A DNA stretch of 64,000 bases from Cohnella caldifontis (GCF_029360585.1 NZ_JAQZSJ010000006.1:124001-188000), one strand, 5' to 3'. Numbered from the stretch's first letter, positions 53,932 to 62,889 are shown. Translations and numbers: made by a program. The notes: generated by a model not told the origin, from the sequence alone.

Positions 53932-55442
53932 GCCTTGTTCCCCCCTTGACCGCCTTCGGCGGATAAGGCTTTGACTTGCTCCAAAATTTTCTCGTACGCG
54001 GCGGGATCCGTGTAATTGTCGATCGATACGCAAAGCCGGCCGCGGGCATGCGAGACGGCCCGCTTCAGCAAGTAATGGTGGGTGACGATCATGTCCGCCT
54101 GCTCGGGAATTTGATCCAGCGAAGCATGAACCACCGTCGCCGCGTGTTCGAAATTCGAAGCCCGCAGCTTCTTGCGCAGCATGGCGGCCCCCATGGCGCT
54201 GGATCCCATGCCGGCGTCGCAGGCGAAGCAGACGGTGATCGGCCTGCCCCTCTCCGCGGCCGACGGAGGCGGACTCGGCTTGGGCTCGGCAACCTCCGCA
54301 TGTTCTTCCGTTTCCCGTTGCGCGGGAGGTTCATTCGGCCTTAGGTTCTTGGCAGGCCGCAACACGTGCTGGACTTCTTTCCAGCGATCCACGTGCGACA
54401 GACGCTGGATCACGCCTTGTTCCCGCATGGCCGCGGTCTCCTTGCCCAAATCCGCGACCGGACCCAGCACGGCCAACGACAGGAGGAGCGACACCGCGGC
54501 CGAAACGGAGATGCCCAAAAAGACGTACCAGATATCTCCCGGAGGAGCCAATCCCGCGATCAGCAGCAAACTGGCGGGCGAAGGAATGGAAACGAGCCCG
54601 GCATTCCAGTATTGGAACACGTAAATGCCCGTCATGTTTCCCAGAATCAACGGAAGCAACAGCTGCGGACGCGTCAGGACGTACGGGAAGTAGACTTCCT
54701 GGATGCCTCCGAGCGAATGGATGGCCAGGGTCGAAGCGGCATTGCGCCGCAATTTCCCCTTGAGCCGGATCACGTGGGCGAGCAGAACGCCGATCGCCGG
54801 TCCCGGATTCGATTCCAGCAGGAAGAAGATGGACTTGCTCAAATCCTTGACTTGGGATATGCCGATCGGGCCTAGAATGCCGTAGCTCATGACGTTATTC
54901 AGGAACAGCACCTTAGCCGGCTCGATTACGGCGGCGGAGATCGGCAGCCAGCCCGAGTACGCGATTTGAAGGATCCAGTCGTTCGCCCGGAGGATGAAGC
55001 TGGAAACCTCTTGGCCGACGTACGTGAAACAAATCACGGACAGCCCTCCCGCGAGGACGGCCGACAGGAAGTTCGCGGCGAGCAACTCGATTCCGGAAGG
55101 AAACCGGTTCTCCAGCAAGCGCTCGATCCGGCTGACGATCCAGCCGAGGATCGGCCCGAGCAGGAAGGCCATGAAGATCATGGAGACCGTACTGGCGAGC
55201 GCCAGCCCGAACACGACGATCGCGGCGACGGCTCCTCCGCGCTTGCCCCCCATCAGATGCCCGCCCGAATAAGCGAACAGCACGGGCACCAGCCAATTCA
55301 AGAGCGGGCCGACGAGCAAATTCACGTTGTCGTTGGGGAACCAGCCGTATACGCCGAATATGGCCCGGACGAGCCCGATCGCGATGATGATCGCGATGTT
55401 CTGGGACACGATCGCGCTGAGAAGCCTGCCGAATTTATACAT
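53922..55442 (-). CDS. PTS mannitol-type transporter, IICB subunit
   Basis: About 506 aa. The IIC domain (1-340) has the MtlA pattern of membrane helices and the hallmark GGIQEVYFPYVL; known MtlA proteins have GGIHEIYFPYVL, so the His is a Gln here. A Pro/Glu-rich linker (about 365-400) leads to an IIB domain with the phosphorylatable Cys in VCFACDAGMGSSAMGA. No IIA domain is attached and no mtlF-like gene is in the window. There is also no mtlD. The substrate is probably a hexitol or pentitol other than mannitol (inference). ATG 55442 or GTG 55451 starts it; the ribosome site is weak. Confidence 0.9.
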   Translation of the reverse strand: MYKFGRLLSAIVSQNIAIIIAIGLVRAIFGVYGWFPNDNVNLLVGPLLNWLVPVLFAYSGGHLMGGKRGGAVAAIVVFGLALASTVSMIFMAFLLGPILGWIVSRIERLLENRFPSGIELLAANFLSAVLAGGLSVICFTYVGQEVSSFILRANDWILQIAYSGWLPISAAVIEPAKVLFLNNVMSYGILGPIGISQVKDLSKSIFFLLESNPGPAIGVLLAHVIRLKGKLRRNAASTLAIHSLGGIQEVYFPYVLTRPQLLLPLILGNMTGIYVFQYWNAGLVSIPSPASLLLIAGLAPPGDIWYVFLGISVSAAVSLLLSLAVLGPVADLGKETAAMREQGVIQRLSHVDRWKEVQHVLRPAKNLRPNEPPAQRETEEHAEVAEPKPSPPPSAAERGRPITVCFACDAGMGSSAMGAAMLRKKLRASNFEHAATVVHASLDQIPEQADMIVTHHYLLKRAVSHARGRLCVSIDNYTDPAAYEKILEQVKALSAEGGQGGNKACN

Positions 55443-55487
55443 GACTGTCACCGACTTTAGCGTAGGTCGACTTCATTAGCCCGAAAA

Positions 55488-55501
55488 TCAAAACGCTTAC
55501 A
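55488..55501 (-). promoter_or_regulatory. CcpA cre site upstream of the PTS operon
   Basis: The minus-strand 14-mer TGTAAGCGTTTTGA matches the cre consensus TGWAANCGNTNWCA at all but one position. It lies about 45 bases before the IICB start, so glucose repression of this operon through CcpA is likely. Confidence 0.7.
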
Positions 55502-55567
55502 CCTGAACCCTAACACATTTGGAGGATTTCGGCCAGACGGCGCATCTTTCCGCAAAACCCTTCTTTT

Positions 55568-56611
55568 TCATGGGCAGATGACGATTTTGAGCGTGCGGTT
55601 CTTCTCCCGGATCGCTTTCTCGAACGCCCGGGGCGTTTCGTCCAGCGTCATCCGGTCCGTGATGACCGGTTCGAGGTCCAGTCCTTCCGCGGCCATGATG
55701 GAGATGCCGGTCGGATACGTGTTGTGATACCGGAATACCCCGCGGATGTCGATCTCGTTGTCCACGATGTAAGGGATGCTGAGCGGCGTTTCGTTCTCCT
55801 GCGGCAAGCCGACCAATACGACCCGGCTCCCGCGCCTCACGGCCTGCAGCGCGGATGCCGCGGCTCTGCCGTTGCCGGCGGTTTCGATGGCCAGGTCCGC
55901 CTTGCGCCCGTCCGTGAGCCGCAGGATCGCGGCGTTTCCGTCTTCTTCCCGGAGATTGACGACGTCGGTCGCCCCCATCCGCAATGCCCGTTCCAGCCGG
56001 AACGCTTCCAGATCGACGCCGATGACCCGTCCCGCTCCGGCCGACTTCGCGGCGAGCAACGCCAGGATGCCGATCGGGCCCATGCCCATGATGACGACGG
56101 TCTCGCCGGCCCGGATCTCCCCCCGGCGAACGGCATGAAGGCCCACGGACAAAGGCTCGATCAGCGCGGCTTTCTCATAGGACATCGAATCCGGGATCGG
56201 ATAGAGAAAATCGGCCCGGATGGCGATGTATTCGCAGAATGCCCCGTCATAGGGCGGCGTGGCCAGGAAACGGACGTCCGGGCACAGGTTGTAGCGGCCC
56301 GATTTGCAATGGACGCAGCGTCCGCACGTCACGCCCGGCTCGATCGTCACCCGCTGACCGACGCTCAAATGGCGCACCTCGCGGCCGACGGCCACGACGT
56401 CGCCCGCGGCTTCATGCCCCAAAACGATCGGCTTCTCCACCACGTACGGTCCGATTTTCCCATGTTCGTAATAGTGGACGTCCGATCCGCACAGGCCGAC
56501 CGCGCGAATCCGCACCAGCGCCTCGTCCGGGCCGGGGACCGGGACGGGCCGCTCCTGAATCTCGATCTTCCCCGGCTCCGTCAGCACCGCCGCCTTCATC
56601 TTGCTCTCCAT
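55568..56611 (-). CDS. Sorbitol/xylitol-type zinc dehydrogenase (MDR family)
   Basis: 347 aa with strong resemblance to the sorbitol dehydrogenase group: VGLCGSDVHYYEHGKIGPYVVEKPIVLGHEAAG holds the zinc Cys and His-Glu, EPGVTCGRCVHCKSGRYNLC the structural Cys, and GMGPIGILALLAAKSAGAGRVIGVD the nucleotide-binding turn and Asp that favours NAD. It ends the polyol ABC operon, 21 bases after the permease, so it oxidises the imported polyol to its ketose. Either ATG 56611 or 56599 could start it. Confidence 0.92.
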   Translation of the reverse strand: MESKMKAAVLTEPGKIEIQERPVPVPGPDEALVRIRAVGLCGSDVHYYEHGKIGPYVVEKPIVLGHEAAGDVVAVGREVRHLSVGQRVTIEPGVTCGRCVHCKSGRYNLCPDVRFLATPPYDGAFCEYIAIRADFLYPIPDSMSYEKAALIEPLSVGLHAVRRGEIRAGETVVIMGMGPIGILALLAAKSAGAGRVIGVDLEAFRLERALRMGATDVVNLREEDGNAAILRLTDGRKADLAIETAGNGRAAASALQAVRRGSRVVLVGLPQENETPLSIPYIVDNEIDIRGVFRYHNTYPTGISIMAAEGLDLEPVITDRMTLDETPRAFEKAIREKNRTLKIVICP

Positions 56612-56632
56612 TTCCGCATGACTCCCTTCCCT

Positions 56633-57460
56633 TTATTTCACGGCGCCCATGGACAAACCGCGCACCATGTATTTTCGCACGAGAAAACCGCACAGCACCA
56701 TCGGCATGATGATCACGGTTCCGGTCGCCATCGCCTGGCCCCACTTGATCCCCGATTGCGACACCAGCAGCGAGACCGCGATCGGAACCGTCTGGGTGCC
56801 GTTGCCCGTGAAGATGGAGGCGAAGGAATAGTCGTTCCAGGCGAACATCAGGCACAGCACGCCGGTGGCCACGATGCCCGGAGCCGCGGTCGGCACCGCC
56901 ACGCGCCAGAAAGCGCGGAATTTGCTGCAGCCGTCGATCATCGCCGCTTCTTCCAGATCGATCGGCACGTCCTTGAAGAAGGTGGACATCATCCAGAGGG
57001 CGAACGGGAGGTTGAACGTCGTGTACGCGAACACCAGCCCGGTCGTCGTGCCGATCAAGCCCAGCTTGGAGAAAATCAGATACAGCGGCAGGATGACGGC
57101 CGGGATCGGCGCCATCCGGGTGCTGATGATCCAGAAGGAAATGTCTTTCTCCCGCTTGAAATTCCCGCGCGCCAAGGCGAAACCGCCCATGACGCCCAAC
57201 AGCAGCGACAACGCCGTCGTCACCAGGGCCACGATGACGCTGTTGGTCAGGAATTCGGCGAAATCTCCCCTGCCGGCGAACATCTCCCCGTACACGTCGA
57301 ACGTAGGCTGGAAAATCAGCTTCGGCGGCATGGAGAACATATTGACCTGCGTTTTGACCGAAGAAAGCATCATATAGAGGATGGGGACGAGTCCCCAGGC
57401 CAGGATCACCAGCAACAGGAGATAGAGAACGGTATGCAACGCTCTGCGGCTTGCGGCCAT
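56633..57460 (-). CDS. Polyol/sugar ABC transporter permease, MalG type
   Basis: 275 aa, six membrane segments, EAA loop LEEAAMIDGCSKFRAFWRVAVPTAAPG. It starts 2 bases after the MalF-type permease stop. The adjacent dehydrogenase makes a polyol such as sorbitol or mannitol the likely cargo. No ATPase gene accompanies it. Confidence 0.92.
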   Translation of the reverse strand: MAASRRALHTVLYLLLLVILAWGLVPILYMMLSSVKTQVNMFSMPPKLIFQPTFDVYGEMFAGRGDFAEFLTNSVIVALVTTALSLLLGVMGGFALARGNFKREKDISFWIISTRMAPIPAVILPLYLIFSKLGLIGTTTGLVFAYTTFNLPFALWMMSTFFKDVPIDLEEAAMIDGCSKFRAFWRVAVPTAAPGIVATGVLCLMFAWNDYSFASIFTGNGTQTVPIAVSLLVSQSGIKWGQAMATGTVIIMPMVLCGFLVRKYMVRGLSMGAVK

Positions 57461-57462
57461 CC

Positions 57463-58353
57463 TTACGCCTCCTCGCTTCTCATGACTTTGATGAAGAACC
57501 TGCCCAGCAGCGTGCTCACGATCAGCATGGTTAAGCCAAGCGCCGCCGCGCCGCCGATATCCTGGAAGCGGAACGCCACCTGCATCAAATAGTAGCCGAT
57601 GATTTTCGTCGCGTCGGCCGGTCCGCCTTCCGTCGCGATCGTGATCGTGTCCACGTACCGCAAAATATCCATGGAGCGGACGAGCAGCGCCACGACGATC
57701 ATTCGGCGCACCATCGGCAACAGAATATACCGGACCTTCTGCCAGCCGTTGGCCCCGTCGACCTCCGCCGCCTCAAGCGGCTCTTCCGGCACGGTCTGCA
57801 AGCCGGCCAACACGATGATCGTGATGAGCGGGGTCCATTCCCAGACGTCCATCAAGATGACGGCCGGCATGGCGTATGCGGTATCGCCCAGGATCTGGAC
57901 GTTCATTCCGAGCTTTTGTAAAAACCAGTTATACAGGCCGTACGTGGGATCCAGCAAAAAACGCCATAGCAGCCCCGTCACGATGGGAGCCACGAACAGC
58001 GGCAGCATGAGCAGCGTCGAAAACAGGTTGCGGAATTTGGGGATGTGGTACAGCAGGAGCGCGACCGCGATGCCGAGCGCCAGCTGCGCGATCAGTCCTC
58101 CTCCCGCGTAGACCGCGGTCCGGCCCCACGATTCCCAAAACGTATCGGCAGTCAACACGCCTTTCCAATTGTCGAAGCCCGCGAAACGGGGCTTATCCAT
58201 ATCCAGCGCGTAATCCATGAAACTGGCATAGATCATGAAGAAAAAAGGGAACAAACTGACGGCCGCCAGTACGATCATGGACGGAAGCAGCATCCAAAAC
58301 TCCGTGCGGCTCCGTCTTCTCTTTCGGGGGGATTCCCCGGCTGCTAGTGCCAC
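57463..58353 (-). CDS. Polyol/sugar ABC transporter permease, MalF type
   Basis: About 296 aa, six membrane segments, EAA loop [29 protein letters not shown]. The start is a GTG at 58353 (VALAAGESPRKRRRS), fixed by AGGAGG 8 bases upstream; the longer frame to ATG 58428 would run into the hairpin region and has no ribosome site. It pairs with the MalG-type permease downstream. Confidence 0.9.
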   Translation of the reverse strand: MALAAGESPRKRRRSRTEFWMLLPSMIVLAAVSLFPFFFMIYASFMDYALDMDKPRFAGFDNWKGVLTADTFWESWGRTAVYAGGGLIAQLALGIAVALLLYHIPKFRNLFSTLLMLPLFVAPIVTGLLWRFLLDPTYGLYNWFLQKLGMNVQILGDTAYAMPAVILMDVWEWTPLITIIVLAGLQTVPEEPLEAAEVDGANGWQKVRYILLPMVRRMIVVALLVRSMDILRYVDTITIATEGGPADATKIIGYYLMQVAFRFQDIGGAAALGLTMLIVSTLLGRFFIKVMRSEEA

Positions 58354-58400
58354 CTGCGCGACCTCCTTTCCGTTATGCGCGGCAACTTGAAGCGGGAACG

Positions 58401-58441
58401 GGATCAAGCGGGCCGCCGAATGCGGCAAACCCGCTTGATCC
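58401..58441 (-). promoter_or_regulatory. Intercistronic hairpin between polyol-binding protein and permease
   Basis: GGATCAAGCGGG at 58401-58412 pairs perfectly with its complement at 58430-58441, and a nested CCGC/GCGG stem sits inside. No T-run follows on the minus strand. It begins 7 bases after the binding-protein stop. Confidence 0.78.
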
Positions 58442-58447
58442 GATCCG

Positions 58448-60016
58448 TCAGTTTCTGGTCAGCTTATCGCTTTGTTTGGCGATTTCCTTCATGGTGTCCG
58501 CCGGAGACTGCCGGCCCGCGAGCATTTTGGAAAGCTCGGTGTACACGATCGTATCGATCTGCGGCCACATCGGGATTTTCGGCCGCATGTAGACGTTGCC
58601 TTCTTTCCAGGCTTCCTGGGCGGCCGTCAGCGAGGAGGCGAGCGGGAGCTTCTTCGCTTCTTCCGACGTCGGGTCGCTCATCGCTTTTTTCAGCAGCGGC
58701 ATTTCGTAGACCGAATAACGGGTCGGCGTAAAGCCGACGTCCAGGATCTTATACTGCGTTTGCGGAGAAGTCGCCCAAATCAGGAACAGCCACGCCGCCT
58801 TCTGGTCCTTCTCGGGAACGTACTTGTTGATGCCGACGCCCGTGCCTCCGTACATGTTGGCGCGGCCCTTCGGACCTTTGGGCAGGATGGTCCAACCGAC
58901 CTTGCCGACGACTTTGGAAGATTCCGGGTTTTCGAACGTGCCCGAAAATTCGTGCCATTCCGGAGCCATCGCGATCTCTCCGGCCGCGAACGCTTCGGCG
59001 AGTCCCGACCAATCCCAGGAGGTGCTTCCGGGCGCGGCTTCTTTCAGCAGCTTATTGTAGAATTCGGCCGCCGCGATCGCCTCGGGGGAATTCAGCAGCG
59101 ATTTGCCCGGATTTTCCGTTCCGATATCCCCGATGTTCTGCGCTTGGAAGTATTGGCCGCCGAACGAGGCCAGCACGTTGCTGAAATCGTTCATCAAGGA
59201 GTCGTGCTGCTTGGCTTGATGGCCCGTTCCGTATTTGACTTCCGTGATGACGCCTTCCTTCACCTTCTGGTTGATCCAGGCCGCGACTTCGTAGTACTGG
59301 TCCCAGGTCATGTCGGGACCCGGCGTCCAGTCGTAACCTTTCTCTTTCATGAATTGGTCTTTGTATTTCTCGAAGACGTCCTTCCGGTAAGCGAGCACCA
59401 TCGTCGGGTTGTCGTACGGGAGGGCGTACAGCTTGTCTTTGTTGCCCATATAGCCGTCCGCCGTCAACTGCGACTGGATGAAGTCCTCCAGCCCGCCGGG
59501 AATGTGCGGCAGGGACGGATCGTTGTTCAGCGTGTTCAGGTCAAGGAAATGTTTGGCCTGCTTCGCGAGGATCTGGTACGGATCCGCGTAGATAATATGG
59601 TAGTTGTCGTTGCGGGCGTTGAAATCCAGCCCCGCTTTCTCGATCACGACGTCCAGGTTGACTTGCTCGATGTTGACTTTGATGCCCGTCGCTTTCTCGA
59701 AAGTCTCGATATTGGCCGCCAAACCGGAAGAAGGCGGCGTATTCTCGGTAATGACGTTCAACGTGGTGCCCGCGAATTGTTTCCAATCGAATCCCGCGGG
59801 AGCTTCGATCTTCGGCAAGCCCTCCACCCAGCCTCCGAACGGATCGGAGTCGGACGATGCGGCTGCGGACGACGGAGCGCTCGGATTGGTCGCGCTTTCA
59901 GAAGCGCTTGCGCTCGGGCTCGAACTTTCGGACGATTCTTTGGAGGAGCAGGCGCCCAATACGAGCATGCTTGTCAAAATCATGGCGAGTATGCCGGCTG
60001 TCCAGGACCTTTTCAA
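58448..60016 (-). CDS. Polyol/sugar-binding lipoprotein (SBP_bac_1)
   Basis: 522 aa, TTG start (LKRSWTAG) after GGGGGA. Signal peptide with lipobox LVLGAC, then about 45 residues of Ser/Ala-rich linker. The binding-protein fold shows FAGTTLNVITENTPPSSGLAANIETFEKATGIKV, YADPYQILAKQAKHFLDL, ALPYDNPTMVLAYRKDVFEKY and GGTGVGINKYVPEKDQKAAWLFL. It is larger than average for the family. It delivers the polyol or sugar oxidised by the dehydrogenase at the end of the operon. Confidence 0.9.
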   Translation of the reverse strand: MKRSWTAGILAMILTSMLVLGACSSKESSESSSPSASASESATNPSAPSSAAASSDSDPFGGWVEGLPKIEAPAGFDWKQFAGTTLNVITENTPPSSGLAANIETFEKATGIKVNIEQVNLDVVIEKAGLDFNARNDNYHIIYADPYQILAKQAKHFLDLNTLNNDPSLPHIPGGLEDFIQSQLTADGYMGNKDKLYALPYDNPTMVLAYRKDVFEKYKDQFMKEKGYDWTPGPDMTWDQYYEVAAWINQKVKEGVITEVKYGTGHQAKQHDSLMNDFSNVLASFGGQYFQAQNIGDIGTENPGKSLLNSPEAIAAAEFYNKLLKEAAPGSTSWDWSGLAEAFAAGEIAMAPEWHEFSGTFENPESSKVVGKVGWTILPKGPKGRANMYGGTGVGINKYVPEKDQKAAWLFLIWATSPQTQYKILDVGFTPTRYSVYEMPLLKKAMSDPTSEEAKKLPLASSLTAAQEAWKEGNVYMRPKIPMWPQIDTIVYTELSKMLAGRQSPADTMKEIAKQSDKLTRN

Positions 60017-60195
60017 GTGAATCCCCCTAACTGTTCTTAAGTTGCGTATTCATCCATGCAGCGATAGAAGGATACCGGCCGGTAATCTTTCCTCAAGGTT
60101 ATTATAAGAGCAGCCGGTCCGGACTTTCTATTCAAAGATCCGGGAAATCTGGCGCTCCGGCTTGCGACAAAAATGCGGGATCGCGCAAGAATAGC

Positions 60196-60236
60196 GAAAA
60201 GAAGCCGCGCCCCTCATGAACCGAGAGGCCGGCTTC
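60196..60236 (-). terminator. Candidate terminator after the DUF985 gene
   Basis: GAAGCCGCGCC at 60201-60211 pairs imperfectly with GGCCGGCTTC at 60227-60236. On the minus strand TTTT follows. The rest of 60017-60263 shows no other feature. Confidence 0.55.
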
Positions 60237-60263
60237 CGGCATTCGGACCGGTTTGCTTATGCG

Positions 60264-60716
60264 TCAGTCCACCATCGTGAAATCGTCGAAATGGAACGCC
60301 GGAGCCACGATGCAGCTTACGAACACCGGCTCGTCCCCCAGCGGCTCGGCCTTCTGCCAGACGTTCGCCGGGACGAGCGCTTGCGGGACTTGTCCCTTCT
60401 CCGCGTCCATGCCGAGCGTGATGACCGTTTCTTGACCGGGCCGATCTCCTTCGCCGCCGAGCGTCAGTTTCAGCGGACCGCCGGAGTGCCAAAGCCACAT
60501 TTCGTCGGACAGCACCTTGTGCCATTTCGAGATTTCGCCGGGGTGCAGCAGGAAGTAAACGGCGCTGGCCGCGGCGCGCGCGCCGGAATAGGGGGCGCCC
60601 AGCGCCTCGCGCGGGATGTCGAAGGACGCTTTCCACGTTTCGCGGAACCAGCCTCCTTCGACGTGCGGCTGAAGATCGAAAACTTTGACGAGCGGGGATA
60701 GCAGTTTGTTTTCCAT
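60264..60716 (-). CDS. DUF985 cupin-domain protein
   Basis: 150 aa. The single cupin resembles YML079w-type DUF985 proteins: LQPHVEGGWFRETWKA, SAVYFLLHPGEISKWHKVLSDEMWLWHSGGPL and the C-terminal VSCIVAPAFHFDDFTMV. The enzymatic role of this family is not settled. ATG 60716 has AGGAGA 7 bases upstream; the open frame further upstream is not coding. It stands alone. Confidence 0.88.
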   Translation of the reverse strand: MENKLLSPLVKVFDLQPHVEGGWFRETWKASFDIPREALGAPYSGARAAASAVYFLLHPGEISKWHKVLSDEMWLWHSGGPLKLTLGGEGDRPGQETVITLGMDAEKGQVPQALVPANVWQKAEPLGDEPVFVSCIVAPAFHFDDFTMVD

Positions 60717-60856
60717 GGTTTCTCTCCTATTGTCTGGTCTATGCGATAAGTATAGGAGTTCCCGTCTAGTCAGGCAATGCCATGGGGAACAAACTTTTTT
60801 ATCGGGATGGAAACTTTCGCCTGAATGCAACGGTCTAATCCATCGAGGTGAGCGGA

Positions 60857-61687
60857 ATGACGGACGAACATCGGAAAATGAGACCGAATAATCGTTCCCG
60901 GACGTGGCGGATCGCGGCCTTGGCAGCGGTGACGGCGGCGGCGATCGCGGCGTGCGTGATCGCGTTGCAGCCTTCGGGGGGAGAACGTAAGGACGCGTTG
61001 AAGCGAGGCTCCTCTGCATCAGAGGAAAACGTCCGCCTGGCACCGGCACCCGAAGCCATGCCGACGTCGTCCCTTGAGGCCGATTCAACGCCGTCCCCGT
61101 CTCCTTCAGCGGAATCCGCGGACGCGCCCGTCTATGAGAGCCTTGCCGTCCGGGCCGTCGGTTTATCGGCCTTCGGACGGTTGGAGCTTCGGCCGGAATC
61201 CGGCGTCGAGCGGATTTTGCCGCTTGGGGCGCCCAGCTGTATCGGATTGGAGACGGACTTGAGCGTGACCGGGGATTACGGGGTTTACTTCGTTCCGGCG
61301 GCCGGCAAGGAGCAGCGGATGGACGTTTGGACCGGCTTGGAAATCATCTCGAAGGAAAACGCGGCGCTCGAGATGCGCAAATTCGATTTCCCGGACGCGG
61401 AGCTGTTTCTGCTCATTCCGCGTTACGCCGACTGCCACGGGTTGGAGTTTCGCGCTTACGGCGTGGAGAAGGACTCCGGGCAAGCTTCGGCCTACACATT
61501 CCGCTTCGGCGACCGCGACGTCGTGGAATGGACGACTTCGCCGGTCGTCGCCCCGGCGTCGGAAAAAGGCGAACTCGTGGTGGAAGGAGGGCGGGCGGCC
61601 GGCCAAGACGGGGCCGAGCGGTACCGCTTCAAGCCCGATCCGGATCGGCACCGGCTCGTCTTGGCGAGCCAAGAGCATATTCCTTGA
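60857..61687 (+). CDS. Hypothetical membrane-anchored or secreted protein
   Basis: 276 aa, not recognised. A basic N-terminus (RPNNRSRTWR) and a hydrophobic segment (IAALAAVTAAAIAACVIAL) look like a signal anchor; the AAC in it may be a lipobox but is not convincing. A low-complexity Ser/Pro/Ala linker (about 70-90) precedes a C-terminal domain of about 170 residues rich in beta-strand with no known motif. ATG 60857 follows GAGGTG; GTG 60848 is an alternative. It is divergent from the DUF985 gene, with 140 bases between. Confidence 0.7.
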   Translation: MTDEHRKMRPNNRSRTWRIAALAAVTAAAIAACVIALQPSGGERKDALKRGSSASEENVRLAPAPEAMPTSSLEADSTPSPSPSAESADAPVYESLAVRAVGLSAFGRLELRPESGVERILPLGAPSCIGLETDLSVTGDYGVYFVPAAGKEQRMDVWTGLEIISKENAALEMRKFDFPDAELFLLIPRYADCHGLEFRAYGVEKDSGQASAYTFRFGDRDVVEWTTSPVVAPASEKGELVVEGGRAAGQDGAERYRFKPDPDRHRLVLASQEHIP

Positions 61688-61780
61688 CGCGACGCCTGGG
61701 ACGGAACCGTCAAGGAGTAGTCGGTTCGCAATCTTACAATTTTGCTCTAGATAACCAAATCCACCTCTCCACCGCTGCAA

Positions 61781-61804
61781 TAGCGCACCTCATGCACGAT
61801 TTCG
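61781..61804. repeat. Solitary copy of the 50-bp repeat core
   Basis: TAGCGCACCTCATGCAC at 61781-61797 is identical to 10503-10519 in the right edge of the main array, and it is followed by GATTTCG, as in the degenerate units. It sits in a convergent gap between the hypothetical gene and the aldo/keto reductase, just before a terminator. Confidence 0.7.
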
Positions 61805-61849
61805 TTAAGCTTGACATCCGAAATCATGGCACGCCGAAACAACGGCCAA

Positions 61850-61879
61850 AAACCCGCAGCTCGCCGGAGCTGCGGGTTT
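61850..61879 (-). terminator. Intrinsic terminator of the aldo/keto reductase gene
   Basis: AAACCCGCAGCTC at 61850-61862 pairs with GAGCTGCGGGTTT at 61867-61879 around a 4-base loop; TTTTT follows on the minus strand. Confidence 0.88.
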
Positions 61880-61908
61880 GCGCGCTTGCAAGTATCGATG
61901 ATGCCGGT

Positions 61909-62889
61909 TTACCAAGCGTAAGCTTTCGGAGCGTCTCCTCCGGGGCCGGGGAAAATTTCGTCGATCCGCTTCAGCGCGGCTTCGTCCAGCTTCAGCTCGA
62001 CCGCTTTCAGGCTGCGTTCGAACTGCTCCAGCGTGCGGCAGCCGATGATCGGCGCCGTGACCGCCGGCTGGTGGAGCAGCCAGGCAAGCGCCACGATGTC
62101 TTCGGACTCTCCCAGCTCGGCGGACAGCTTCGCGAACGCTTCGAGCTGCGGCCGGTGCTTCTCGATGCGCTCCTGGTTGGCGACGCTGCGGCGGCCTTCG
62201 CTCGGCTTCAGCGCCGAACCGCCCAGCAGTCCCCCATCCAGCGGACTCCAGGGAATGACGCCGAGTCCGAGCGCCTGTGATGCCGGCAGCACTTCCAGTT
62301 CGGGCAGGCGGCACAGCAGGTTGTACTTATGCTGCTCCGAAATCAGCCCAAGATGCCCCCGGGCTTTGGCTTCTCCTTGAGCGACCGCGATGTCCCAGCC
62401 GGCGAAGTTGCTGGAGCCGACGTACCCGATCTTGCCCTGCTGCTGGGCGATTTCGAACGCGCTCCACAGTTCTTCCCAGGACACCGACCGGTCGATATGG
62501 TGCATTTGGTAGAGTTCTACATGATCGGTCTGCAAACGGCGCAGCGAACCTTCCAGGTGGCGGCGGATCTTGTAGGCCGACAGTCCCCGATCCCGATTCG
62601 GTCCGTCGAGTGGATCGCCCATGTCGCCGTAAACCTTGGTGGCGAGGATGGTTTTCTCCCGCCGCCCTCCGCCTTGGGCAAACCAACGGCCGACGATTTC
62701 CTCGGTCCGTCCGTGATTGTCCTTCCCGCCGTAAACGTTCGCCGTGTCGAAGAAGTTGATGCCCGCGTCCAACGCGGCGTCCATAATGCGGAACGACTCT
62801 TGCTCCTCCGTCACCACACCGAAGTTCATCGTGCCCAGGCACAGGCGGCTGACCTTCATGCCCGACCGTCCCAATTTCGCGTACTCCAT
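61909..62889 (-). CDS. Aldo/keto reductase
   Basis: 326 aa NADPH-dependent reductase of the AKR superfamily. The catalytic tetrad is visible: Asp and Tyr in FFDTANVYGGKDNHGRTEE, Lys in ILATKVYGDMGD and His in LYQMHHIDRS. The cofactor loop is GVIPWSPLDGGLLGG. Members reduce aldehydes and ketones; the exact substrate is not set by sequence. A 422-base gene-free stretch with a 51-bp tandem repeat lies upstream. Confidence 0.9.
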   Translation of the reverse strand: MEYAKLGRSGMKVSRLCLGTMNFGVVTEEQESFRIMDAALDAGINFFDTANVYGGKDNHGRTEEIVGRWFAQGGGRREKTILATKVYGDMGDPLDGPNRDRGLSAYKIRRHLEGSLRRLQTDHVELYQMHHIDRSVSWEELWSAFEIAQQQGKIGYVGSSNFAGWDIAVAQGEAKARGHLGLISEQHKYNLLCRLPELEVLPASQALGLGVIPWSPLDGGLLGGSALKPSEGRRSVANQERIEKHRPQLEAFAKLSAELGESEDIVALAWLLHQPAVTAPIIGCRTLEQFERSLKAVELKLDEAALKRIDEIFPGPGGDAPKAYAW

